Positions 45,336 to 52,169 of a stretch of DNA of 52,169 nucleotides are shown one piece after another. A program made the position numbers and the translations under genes. Under the pieces are notes generated by a model. The model did no database searches. It saw nothing but the letters and a program-made list of their open reading frames with translations, and had not been told where the DNA came from. Source of the stretch: Peptococcaceae bacterium UBA4068. Lineage in GTDB: Bacteria > Bacillota > Dehalobacteriia > UBA4068. Numbering within the stretch: position 1 is the stretch's first letter; each line of letters opens with the position of its first letter. The DNA is taken from positions 1 to 52,169 of the forward strand of contig DFZA01000014.1 of the NCBI GenBank assembly GCA_002382665.1, written 5' to 3'.

Positions 45336-45752
45336 ATGCCAATGGACACTTCAGAATTAATTTGTAAAGTAAATGAACTGCAATCGGAAGGACTTTGTTG
45401 TTCCCAAATCGTTGTGAAATTACTTACCGAAGATTATTCTCTTTATGAAAATGAGATGTTGATCGAAGCTATGAGCGCTTTGGGATACGGTTTGCACAGC
45501 AAAAAGATTTGCGGTGCATTAACCGGTTGCGCCTGTGCTCTAGCCGTATGCAACGAAGAAAAGCCTTATACTAAGCTGCTTATCAAAGAGCTGGTGTATT
45601 GGTTTGAAAACGAATTCGGCAGCAGCGAATGCAATACCATACTGAACGGGAAAACGCAGAATTTGCAATTATGCACCAATATCGTAGCTCAATCAATCAA
45701 TAAGTGCTTTGAATTATTGGCAAAATTAGAAGCAAACGTCGTTTCCCAGTAA
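45336..45752 (+). CDS. C_GCAxxG_C_C family protein, DVU_1555-like
   Basis: Protein of 138 aa with CGALTGCACALAVC, an early CCSQIV, and later ECNTIL and LCTNIV cysteines. It is a second member of the family present at 37667-38104, but the surrounding sequence is clearly different, closer from memory to the DVU_1555 type. It lies in the LysR-side arm of the oxidoreductase cluster, 16 bases before the histidine phosphatase. A metal- or Fe-S-binding role is likely. The start could also be the ATG two codons later, given the GAGAG spacing. Confidence 0.8.
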   Translation: MPMDTSELICKVNELQSEGLCCSQIVVKLLTEDYSLYENEMLIEAMSALGYGLHSKKICGALTGCACALAVCNEEKPYTKLLIKELVYWFENEFGSSECNTILNGKTQNLQLCTNIVAQSINKCFELLAKLEANVVSQ

Positions 45753-45768
45753 AAGGAAAATTTATTAA

Positions 45769-46392
45769 ATGAATAGCTGTAATATTAGAGATATATATTT
45801 GCTGCGTCATACCGATCCGCAAAATTTTAGTCCGGATAAGCAAAGATGCTGCATCGGAGTCAGCACAGATATTTCATTGAGCGAATCCGGCAAAGAGCAG
45901 GCGTACAAATTACATAAATTTTTTGCAGACAAAGATTTCGATCAGGTATTTTCCAGCCCAATGAAACGTTGTCGGGAAACTGCCCAAATAATTGCCGGCA
46001 ATAAACAAATTATCATTGTAGAACAACTAAAAGAAATTGAAATGGGCAGATGGGAAGGATTGTCTTTCGAGGAAATACGCAGTCAGTATCCGGAAATATA
46101 CGATGCCCGAGGTAAAGATATTTTACATGTGGCACCTCCCGGCGGCGAACCTTTTATCGATTGCGCAACCCGCGCCAAGAAAGCTTTTAAAAATATCCTT
46201 GCATCAACAACAAAAAATATTATAATTGTCTCCCATGCGGGAGTAAACCGCACGATTCTTTCCGAAATTTGTGGATTACCTCTTTCGGAATTGCTACAAA
46301 TTCCCCAGAAATATGGCTGTATCAATCATTTATTACAGGATCAAAACGGAAAAGTCATCGTTAAAGATTCAAACTTTACCCCCATTGGTTGA
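45769..46392 (+). CDS. Histidine phosphatase family protein
   Basis: Phosphoglycerate-mutase-like phosphatase of 207 aa. The catalytic histidine is in LLRHTDP (a variant of RHG), followed by FSSPMKRCRETA, the acidic EIEMGRWEG and the second histidine in VSHAGVNR. The family includes alpha-ribazole phosphatase (CobC) and phosphoglycerate mutases; the substrate here is open. It lies between the C_GCAxxG_C_C and nucleotidyltransferase genes on the same strand, so a cofactor-related phosphate removal is a reasonable inference. Confidence 0.85.
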   Translation: MNSCNIRDIYLLRHTDPQNFSPDKQRCCIGVSTDISLSESGKEQAYKLHKFFADKDFDQVFSSPMKRCRETAQIIAGNKQIIIVEQLKEIEMGRWEGLSFEEIRSQYPEIYDARGKDILHVAPPGGEPFIDCATRAKKAFKNILASTTKNIIIVSHAGVNRTILSEICGLPLSELLQIPQKYGCINHLLQDQNGKVIVKDSNFTPIG

Positions 46393-46425
46393 TAACATCA
46401 TTAATCTCTGATATTTGAGGACGAT

Positions 46426-47547
46426 ATGAAAAAACTTAAAATTGCGGGTTTATTGGTCTCCGCGGGTAACTCCTCCAGAATGAATGATTTTAAACCCTTA
46501 TTAGAAATAAATGGTAAGCCAATGATAAAACACGTGATAGATAATCTGCAAAGTGTTGGCGTCAATCAAATTCTGGTGATTACCGGCAAAAAAGCCGATA
46601 TTTTAGAACCTTATCTGGATAGATTGGGAATTCCGCATATTTGCAACAAAGATTATCAGCATACGCAAATGTTTGTATCGGCGTTGTTAGGATTTAACTA
46701 CTTTGCCGATAAAGCAGACGCAGTTTTTTTTCAACCCGCCGATATTCCTTTGGTCCGCAAATATAGTCTGCTTAAAATGATTGAAACACTGCAACAAAAA
46801 CAATGCACATATGTCCAGCCATATTATAAACAAAAAAAAGGACACCCGGTTTTGATTTCCCAACGCTGCTTCAACAGTATTCTGACACACGACGGAGAAA
46901 ACGGCCTGCGCGGCGCACTGGAAAAAGAAAGCGGGCTTGCAGTAAAATTAGAGCTTCCAGACAGAGGCATGGTCATGGACGCCGATACCCCTGCGGATTT
47001 TAGCGAAGTTTGCCGCATAGCGGCAAACAGGGAAATTCCCGATGAAACAGAATGCATAGATATTCTTCAATGGCATAAATGTTCCGCGCCGTTGATTGAT
47101 CATTGTATTGCTGTTAAAAATATCACCGAATCTTTAGTTAAATTACTTAATCAGCGGAGATATAACCTAAATCTACGGCTGGCTGTTGCCGGCGCATTAT
47201 TACATGATATCGAAAAAGGCAAGCAAGAACACGATATTAAAGGCGAGCAATTCATTCGCAGCTTAGGGTTTGCTCAAGTTGCCGAAATCGTCGGAGCGCA
47301 CTTTGAGCTGCCTGAGGTTTCCCAAACGCGTATCGACGAAAATTCCCTTGTCTATTTCGCGGATAAAATCATTAAGGAATCAAAGAGAGTAACCATTGAA
47401 AGTCGTTTTTTAGATAAGCTTGAATCATATAAGGGACAAAAAGATATCTATAATGTGATTATCAACCGTATGAATACTGCTTTGGAAGTACAAAAAATGA
47501 TTCTTGACGCCTGTCAAATCAACGCTGACAGCATATTAACGTTATAA
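46426..47547 (+). CDS. MobA/MocA-like nucleotidyltransferase fused to an HD domain (DVU_1551-type)
   Basis: Two-domain protein of 373 aa. The N-terminal 195 residues are a MobA/MocA-like NTP transferase with LLVSAGNSSRMNDFKPLLEI and QPADIPLV. MocA and MobA attach CMP or GMP to molybdopterin, so this protein probably finishes the cofactor of the aldehyde oxidoreductase. The C-terminal part (about 220-345) is an HD phosphohydrolase domain with H near IDHCIAV, LLHDIEKG and VGAHFELP. GAGGACG precedes the ATG. Fusing the two may couple cofactor making with turnover; that is inference. The gene ends at a long palindrome. Confidence 0.85.
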   Translation: MKKLKIAGLLVSAGNSSRMNDFKPLLEINGKPMIKHVIDNLQSVGVNQILVITGKKADILEPYLDRLGIPHICNKDYQHTQMFVSALLGFNYFADKADAVFFQPADIPLVRKYSLLKMIETLQQKQCTYVQPYYKQKKGHPVLISQRCFNSILTHDGENGLRGALEKESGLAVKLELPDRGMVMDADTPADFSEVCRIAANREIPDETECIDILQWHKCSAPLIDHCIAVKNITESLVKLLNQRRYNLNLRLAVAGALLHDIEKGKQEHDIKGEQFIRSLGFAQVAEIVGAHFELPEVSQTRIDENSLVYFADKIIKESKRVTIESRFLDKLESYKGQKDIYNVIINRMNTALEVQKMILDACQINADSILTL

Positions 47548-47567
47548 TAATTTTAGCTCGTTCAAAC

Positions 47568-47604
47568 ACCAACAAACCCCATCTGATAGATGGGGTTTGT
47601 TGGT
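47568..47604. terminator. Terminator palindrome, copy 1
   Basis: Perfect 17-bp stem with a GAT loop, 20 bases after the nucleotidyltransferase stop. Its core (AACAAACCCCATCT and its complement) is repeated exactly at 47743-47789. It probably ends the plus-strand transcript. Confidence 0.75.
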
Positions 47605-47742
47605 TAGCGTGTCGATAAACTTCGCGATACTTCGTTGCGGCCATCACCGTCGCCTCGACGTATCTTTAATACGCCTGCGTTGCCGGTTTCGACCGCGCCT
47701 GGTCTCACTCGTTTCTCGGCCCGCTGAACACTTTTTTGACAG
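47605..47742. repeat. GC-rich segment enclosed by two copies of the same palindrome
   Basis: A 138-base noncoding stretch, more GC-rich than the flanking intergenic DNA, with small internal inverted repeats (ACGTATCTTTAATACG, GGTTTCGACC). It is bracketed by two palindromes sharing a 31-base core. It resembles a dispersed intergenic repeat unit inserted in, or duplicated with, a terminator. I cannot test for other copies from one window. Confidence 0.45.
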
Positions 47743-47789
47743 TCAACACTAACAAACCCCATCTGATAGATGGGGTTTGTTAGTGTTGA
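47743..47789. terminator. Terminator palindrome, copy 2
   Basis: Perfect 22-bp stem with a GAT loop (47743-47764 with 47768-47789). It shares its core with copy 1 and lies 36 bases past the stop of the flavin prenyltransferase gene (minus), which it probably terminates. Confidence 0.75.
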
Positions 47790-47825
47790 TATGTAAATTT
47801 ATCTGTTAAGGCAAGGCTTTTTCTA

Positions 47826-48383
47826 TCAGTCGCCTTCCCAGCGTTTAACGAGATTGTTGTCCAAGCCAAATTGGTCAAGGATCCGACCAACCGTCTGATT
47901 AACCAGTTCTTCTATCGACTGCGGCCGGGCATAAAAAGCCGGCATCGGCGGCATAATTACTACGCCCTGTTCGGCTAATGAAAGCATATTGCGCAGATGA
48001 ATAGCGCTTAAAGGGCTTTCACGCGTTACCAAAATCAGTTTGCGCTTCTCTTTAATCGTTACATCGGCAGCACGTGATAAAAGGTTATCACTATAACCGC
48101 TGCTGATTGCCGCTACCGTCTTCATGGAGCAAGGTACTACAACCATGCCGTCATGTTTAAAACTACCGCTGGAAACAGTGGCCCCCAAGTCGTTACGCTG
48201 ATAAACAACATCAGCTAAACCAAGAACATCATCTAACGCATAATCCGTCTCGGTAATGATCGTTTCCTCAGCCCAACTGGAAACAACCAGATGTGTTTCT
48301 ACACCTTGTTTTTTTAATTCTTCCAAAAGCCGGATACCGTAGATGGATCCGGTAGCTCCCGACATGCCAACAACTACTCTCAT
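47826..48383 (-). CDS. ubiX: UbiX/Pad1-type flavin prenyltransferase
   Basis: Flavin prenyltransferase of 185 aa that attaches a dimethylallyl unit to FMN, making the prenylated flavin used by UbiD-family decarboxylases. Visible motifs: GMSGATGSIYGIRLLEEL at the N-terminus, VVPCSMKTVAAISSGYSDNLLSRAAD split across about 85-110, and RESPLSAIHLRNM near 125. The length is typical. It is the last gene of the hydroxylase-amidohydrolase operon, 19 bases after the M20 gene, with GAAAGGAA upstream. No UbiD homologue is in the window, though an LpdD-like gene is at 32418-32786. Confidence 0.92.
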   Translation of the reverse strand: MRVVVGMSGATGSIYGIRLLEELKKQGVETHLVVSSWAEETIITETDYALDDVLGLADVVYQRNDLGATVSSGSFKHDGMVVVPCSMKTVAAISSGYSDNLLSRAADVTIKEKRKLILVTRESPLSAIHLRNMLSLAEQGVVIMPPMPAFYARPQSIEELVNQTVGRILDQFGLDNNLVKRWEGD

Positions 48384-48402
48384 AGATGATTCCTTTCAAT
48401 AT

Positions 48403-49560
48403 TTATTGATTTTCTCTGATGATTTTTTCCGCCAATGTCGCCATAATCGCTACTCCATTGATTAAGGCATCGTGGTTAAAACTCATTTGTGGATTATGCA
48501 GACCTGGCACAACATCTGCCCCCAGCCCCAAATAAACCGCTTTCAGATCATTTCTGGCATGAGTATAACAATGGAAATCCTCCGCACCGGCCGTATATAA
48601 GAACGGCAAGAGATTTTCTTCCCCCAACACCTCCGCGATCGTCTGCCCGCTTAATTCCAGCAGATGATTATCATAAAGCGGCCCGGGGATAAAAAATCGC
48701 TTACTGTATTCAATCTTGACTTCGCTTTGAGCTAATTCCGCTGCAATATTATCCTGTACCTGCCGCCAAATCGATTCCATCTCCGCAGAGTCGTGAGCTC
48801 GAAAGTCAAGCGTCATATTGGCTCTGTCAGGGATGATATTATAAATAGTGTTAACGGTGCGCGCTACTGTGACTTTTACCGAGGCAGGCCAGGTTAAACC
48901 GGCAGCGGCTTTTTCCACGCCAAGTATGACCGCTTTGATGCCCTCGATAACACTTACTCCCTGTTGCGGCCAACCGCCGTGCGCCGAAACTCCGTTAATT
49001 AAAATATCAATGGCCATTACCGAAGAATGACAAACTCCCGGCGCCGCCTTGCCCATTGGCGCCTCACCCTTCGGACGCATATGAATGGCAATTATATGAG
49101 TAACTCCATCCAATCCGCCTTCAGTAATAACTTTTTTGGCTCCCGAAACATTCTCCTCAGCAGGCTGAAAAATAAAACGCAATCCCATAGGATGGTTTCT
49201 AGCTTGCTGCCAGCGTTGGTAAAGTATCCGGCAAACGCTCAAAGCCATGGCCGCATTAGCATCATGCCCGCAAGAATGAACAGTAATTTCACTGCCGTCG
49301 GGCAAGCTATGACGCAAAGCGTCAATATCGGCACGTATTGCCAACATTCCCTTGGCATTATCGCTACCGGGCAAATCAACTATCAGTCCATCACCATCTG
49401 AGAGTATTCGCGTCTCTAATCCTAGTTGTTCAATTTGTTTGGCAATGTACTTAGTTGTTTCCCATTCTTCAAAAGCCAATTCGGGACAAGCATGTAATTG
49501 CTGATAATCATTAAAAAGTTTTGAACAATTTTCCCGAGCAATCGTTAGGAACTGATTCAT
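48403..49560 (-). CDS. M20-family amidohydrolase (hippurate-hydrolase-like)
   Basis: Metallopeptidase-type amidohydrolase of 385 aa (M20D). Metal and catalytic motifs: HACPELAFEEWETTKYI, HSCGHDANAAM, FQPAEE, IAIHMRP, and the C-terminal GAEDFHCY. The family includes hippurate hydrolase, N-acyl-amino-acid and indole-acetyl-amino-acid hydrolases, all removing an acyl group from an amino acid. Its position between a molybdenum hydroxylase and a UbiX enzyme fits release of an aromatic acid from a conjugate, but the substrate is inferred only. AAAGAGGAAA precedes the ATG. Confidence 0.87.
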   Translation of the reverse strand: MNQFLTIARENCSKLFNDYQQLHACPELAFEEWETTKYIAKQIEQLGLETRILSDGDGLIVDLPGSDNAKGMLAIRADIDALRHSLPDGSEITVHSCGHDANAAMALSVCRILYQRWQQARNHPMGLRFIFQPAEENVSGAKKVITEGGLDGVTHIIAIHMRPKGEAPMGKAAPGVCHSSVMAIDILINGVSAHGGWPQQGVSVIEGIKAVILGVEKAAAGLTWPASVKVTVARTVNTIYNIIPDRANMTLDFRAHDSAEMESIWRQVQDNIAAELAQSEVKIEYSKRFFIPGPLYDNHLLELSGQTIAEVLGEENLLPFLYTAGAEDFHCYTHARNDLKAVYLGLGADVVPGLHNPQMSFNHDALINGVAIMATLAEKIIRENQ

Positions 49561-49601
49561 AGATTTCCTCTTTTTGGTTTTTGTTTATTATAGCACCAAT
49601 T

Positions 49602-49631
49602 AGCAGGCTAGTCAATTAAGGCCAGCCTGCT
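49602..49631 (-). terminator. Hairpin after the molybdenum hydroxylase large subunit
   Basis: 8-bp stem (49602-49609 with 49624-49631) with a 14-base loop, 36 bases past the hydroxylase stop. There is no clear T run on the minus strand, so it may only weaken transcription into the amidohydrolase gene. Confidence 0.35.
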
Positions 49632-49666
49632 TACTGTTAAACAAGTTTTAAATTACACTATAAAAA

Positions 49667-51985
49667 TTACTTGATACCCTTTTCCTTTAATGCACGCAGT
49701 ACATCTTCGGGCAGGATCGGTAATTTTTCAAAGCGGACGCCGACAGCATCAAAGATAGCGTTGTTGATCGCCGCCGCAGTGGAATTTAGTCCCGGTTCAC
49801 CTATACCCTTAGCACCGAAGGGACCATTCGGATCATCAAACTTCTCAACAAAAGCAATCTTCATGGGCGGCATATCCATAGCGCCGAGCACTTTGTAATC
49901 GACAAAACCGCGGACAGCCGGAACACCGTCAACCCTGAAAGGTCTCTCAGTTAGCGCATAACCCATTCCCTGCGCTATCGAACCTTCAAGCTGTCCCTCA
50001 CAGTTAAGAGGATTGATCATCGTTCCGGCTTCCTGAGCTGCAACGAAGTCGACGATCTCAATTTTACCGGTGTCGATATCGACTTCAACCTGCGCCATCT
50101 GGCAGCCAAAGGTAAAGGCGACAATATTAGAGCAAAAATCGACACGGTTGATCGCGTCCGGAGCTTCCTCGTCAAAATAACGTCCCCTGCCGCCAAGGTT
50201 GTGACCAAGTTTACTGTAACAGAAGTCAACAATCTCCTCATAAGTTTTCCCTGTATCGACCCATTTGCCATTTACCATTTCAAGCAGCTTTTCATCGGTG
50301 ATATCAAGTACTTCCGGATCTTTGCCAACCAACTCGCCTGCTGCATCCAAAACTTCTTTTTTGGCGTCTTCACAAGCTGCCTTTACCGAGTTACCGATAA
50401 CAAATGTCTGGCGGCTGCCCCAGGCGCCCAAATCATAAGGAAACGCATCTGTGCTTTCGTCAACAATTCTGATTCTGTCGGCATGTACGCCCAAAACTTC
50501 CATGGCAACCTGCATGGCTACGGTTTGGATGCCCTGGCCGATTTCCGAACAGCCGGTAATTAGTGAAACCAGGCCGTCTTCGGAAATTTTGACGAATGTT
50601 TCTGTCGCGGCAAAGAAATAATAACGTCCTCCCGAACCGGTATGGAGAAGAGTTGCCATGCCGGTACCGCGCAGTTTATTGCCATGCTTACCGGACTCGG
50701 CGCGTTTTTCCTTCCATTTGCCAACTAAGACCGCCTCATCTATGCATTCCTTCATAGCACAGCTGGCCAGATATGCGCCGGAGATAGTGTGGTCACCGGG
50801 TTTATTGCAGTTGACATAACGCACATCAACAGGATCCATACCCAAATGTTCGGCGATTCTGTCCATTTGTGTTTCCATGGCGAAGTGAGTCTGCGGACTG
50901 CCGAAACCGCGGAATGCGGTGTTATACTGGCAATTGGTATAAACGCCTCTGACGTCCCATTTGAGGTTCGGCACATTATACAGCGTGCAGAACATCCTTC
51001 CTGAGTAATTGGCGATGGCGATACCCTTATCGTTATAAGCCCCGTTATTCATAATAATGTCAGCAGCCTGTGCAACCAGTCTGCCATCCTTGTTGTAACC
51101 GGTTTTTAAGTTGATCACATAAGGATAACGGCCGCGGGCGCTGAGGAACTCTTCTTCACGGCTGTTGATCACCTGCACCGGACGACCACCAGCTTTTCTC
51201 GACAGCAGCGCGGAAATCGGTGAAATCATATCGATAACCACTCTTTGGCCAAAACCGCCGCCGTTTAAGGTTCTGTTCAATGTGACCTTGTTTCTCGGTA
51301 CATCGAGAATACGGGCAATTTCCTGACGCACGGTATGCGGCGCTTGGAAGGGCCCCCAAAGAGTAATCCTGCCACTGGGTTTCCACTGCGCGACAGCGCC
51401 ACAAGTTTCCATACAGCAATGGTATTGCTGACTGGTGGTATATTTATGCTCCATCACATAGTCGCATTCGGCAAATGCTTTATCGACATCGCCGAAAGCT
51501 CTGTGCACTTCCCAAGAAACATTGGACTTTTTGTCCGTTTCCGGGTGTACCAGCGGAGCGTCGGGCAGCAATGCTTCTTCAGGATCATAAACACCCTTTA
51601 AAACTTCATATTCAACTTTGATTAAATCAATCGCCTTCGCGGCTATGAACGGATCATCAGCAGCTACGGCCGCAACTTCGTCGCCCACATAGCGGACATA
51701 GCCGGAAGCAAGCATATATTTATCGGCGAACGCCTGCGCAAAACTGAATTTCTTCTTCGATGTATCTTCAAAGGTGATGACGGCGCGAACGCCGGGCAGT
51801 GCTTCCGCAGCAGATATGTCAATACTTTTGATTTTAGCATAAGGATGTGGACTGCGCAAAACTTTACCGTACAGTAATCCGGTAAACGACATATCCTCCA
51901 AATATCTTAACGCTCCTGTAACTTTGTCATGAGCATCGTAACGGGGAATCGATTTACCTATAGCTTTAAATTTCGGTCTTTCCAT
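49667..51985 (-). CDS. Xanthine dehydrogenase-family molybdopterin-binding subunit
   Basis: Large subunit (772 aa) of a three-part-type molybdenum hydroxylase. The N-terminal aldehyde-oxidase a/b-hammerhead domain begins SIPRYDAHDKVTGALRYLED. The Mo-cofactor domain has the LNGGGFGQR and AFRGFGSPQ motifs, GCSEIGQG near 480, and the catalytic glutamate in FGAKGIGEPGL near 735. The sequence style is close to 4-hydroxybenzoyl-CoA reductase alpha and xanthine dehydrogenase; I cannot separate these by eye. Its ATG overlaps the small-subunit stop by one base (TAATG). No FAD subunit is visible in the window, but it may lie beyond the edge. Confidence 0.88.
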   Translation of the reverse strand: MERPKFKAIGKSIPRYDAHDKVTGALRYLEDMSFTGLLYGKVLRSPHPYAKIKSIDISAAEALPGVRAVITFEDTSKKKFSFAQAFADKYMLASGYVRYVGDEVAAVAADDPFIAAKAIDLIKVEYEVLKGVYDPEEALLPDAPLVHPETDKKSNVSWEVHRAFGDVDKAFAECDYVMEHKYTTSQQYHCCMETCGAVAQWKPSGRITLWGPFQAPHTVRQEIARILDVPRNKVTLNRTLNGGGFGQRVVIDMISPISALLSRKAGGRPVQVINSREEEFLSARGRYPYVINLKTGYNKDGRLVAQAADIIMNNGAYNDKGIAIANYSGRMFCTLYNVPNLKWDVRGVYTNCQYNTAFRGFGSPQTHFAMETQMDRIAEHLGMDPVDVRYVNCNKPGDHTISGAYLASCAMKECIDEAVLVGKWKEKRAESGKHGNKLRGTGMATLLHTGSGGRYYFFAATETFVKISEDGLVSLITGCSEIGQGIQTVAMQVAMEVLGVHADRIRIVDESTDAFPYDLGAWGSRQTFVIGNSVKAACEDAKKEVLDAAGELVGKDPEVLDITDEKLLEMVNGKWVDTGKTYEEIVDFCYSKLGHNLGGRGRYFDEEAPDAINRVDFCSNIVAFTFGCQMAQVEVDIDTGKIEIVDFVAAQEAGTMINPLNCEGQLEGSIAQGMGYALTERPFRVDGVPAVRGFVDYKVLGAMDMPPMKIAFVEKFDDPNGPFGAKGIGEPGLNSTAAAINNAIFDAVGVRFEKLPILPEDVLRALKEKGIK

Positions 51986-52169
51986 TATTTCCGCCCTCCT
52001 TCTTGCATGTTTTGAGCAGCTTTTTGTATAGCCTTAACTATCTTTACATAACCGGTGCAACGGCAAATATTGCCGCCGATACCTTTTCTGATTTCTTTTT
52101 CTGTCGGATTGGGGTTCTCATTTAACAGCTGTACGCCGCTTAGAACCATACCCGGTGTGCAATATCCGC
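51985..52169 (-). CDS. Molybdenum hydroxylase [2Fe-2S] small subunit (C-terminal part)
   Basis: Last 60 residues of a small iron-sulfur subunit, cut by the window edge. It shows the second cluster motif GYCTPGM and CRCTGYVKI, which binds one of the two [2Fe-2S] clusters in XdhC/HcrC-type subunits. The usual family length is about 150-165 residues, so roughly 100 residues lie outside. Its stop overlaps the start of the molybdopterin subunit, and a GGAGGGCGG near its end is the ribosome site for that gene. Confidence 0.9.
   Translation of the reverse strand, partial: GYCTPGMVLSGVQLLNENPNPTEKEIRKGIGGNICRCTGYVKIVKAIQKAAQNMQEGGRK

Noticed and set aside
47605..47742. A small RNA gene in the GC-rich segment between palindromes.
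   Set aside because: No promoter is apparent and the internal pairings are short; a repeat element explains it as well.

Overview
The window looks like chromosome of an anaerobic Bacillota bacterium (Clostridia or Negativicutes). The signs are SLH-domain surface proteins, cohesin and dockerin modules, a GHKL/LytTR two-component system beside a Bce-type ABC exporter, and a molybdenum-hydroxylase gene set with the C_GCAxxG_C_C, radical SAM and CoA-ligase-like companions known from strict anaerobes such as Desulfovibrio. I see no tRNA, rRNA, CRISPR array, transposase or integrase. All family assignments are from reading the protein sequences; no search was run.

1-5.3 kb: a histidine kinase and LytTR response regulator (minus strand) are divergent from a two-gene ABC exporter (plus strand). 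A long hairpin separates the exporter from the next region.

5.4-27 kb: a run of minus-strand genes for exported proteins reads from one good promoter near 27.0 kb. In order of transcription: a lipoprotein and a membrane-anchored protein; a surface protein with two copies of a sulfite-oxidase-fold-like domain; an ExbB/TolQ-type proton channel overlapping a DUF2149 (ExbD-like) partner; an SLH protein with the same domain plus three Ig-like domains; a purple-acid-phosphatase-like enzyme with a dockerin; another protein with the fold-like domain, ending in a cohesin-like module and a dockerin; two cohesin-SLH anchor proteins; and a 2.9-kresidue protein that starts with a cohesin and ends with a dockerin. 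The set looks like a small cohesin-dockerin surface complex attached to an ion-driven envelope motor. It is the best candidate here for an undescribed system. A dockerin-gene remnant and a foldable leader RNA lie inside the run.

27-32.3 kb: a hydrolase / condensation-type acyltransferase / DUF6320 operon, an orphan amino-acid-type binding lipoprotein, a small CmpB-like membrane protein and a lone 2-oxoacid-oxidoreductase-gamma-like protein.

32.4-47.5 kb: a molybdopterin aldehyde oxidoreductase with the accessory genes that accompany it in Desulfovibrio (DVU_1551-1559-type). The minus-strand arm holds the oxidoreductase, an FAD/Fe-S protein, a zinc-ribbon-like redox protein, a C_GCAxxG_C_C protein, a radical SAM protein, a methyltransferase, a CoA-ligase-like protein, a NifX-like protein and a CobW-like GTPase. 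The plus-strand arm holds a LysR regulator, a second C_GCAxxG_C_C protein, a histidine phosphatase and a nucleotidyltransferase-HD fusion. An LpdD-like gene sits at the left end. The arms diverge from a 0.67-kb AT-rich spacer.

47.5-52.2 kb: paired palindromes around a GC-rich segment, then a minus-strand operon for a second molybdenum hydroxylase (small subunit cut by the window edge, large subunit), an M20 amidohydrolase and a UbiX-type flavin prenyltransferase. UbiX, LpdD and a hydroxybenzoyl-CoA-reductase-like enzyme together hint at aromatic-acid metabolism, but no UbiD decarboxylase is in the window.
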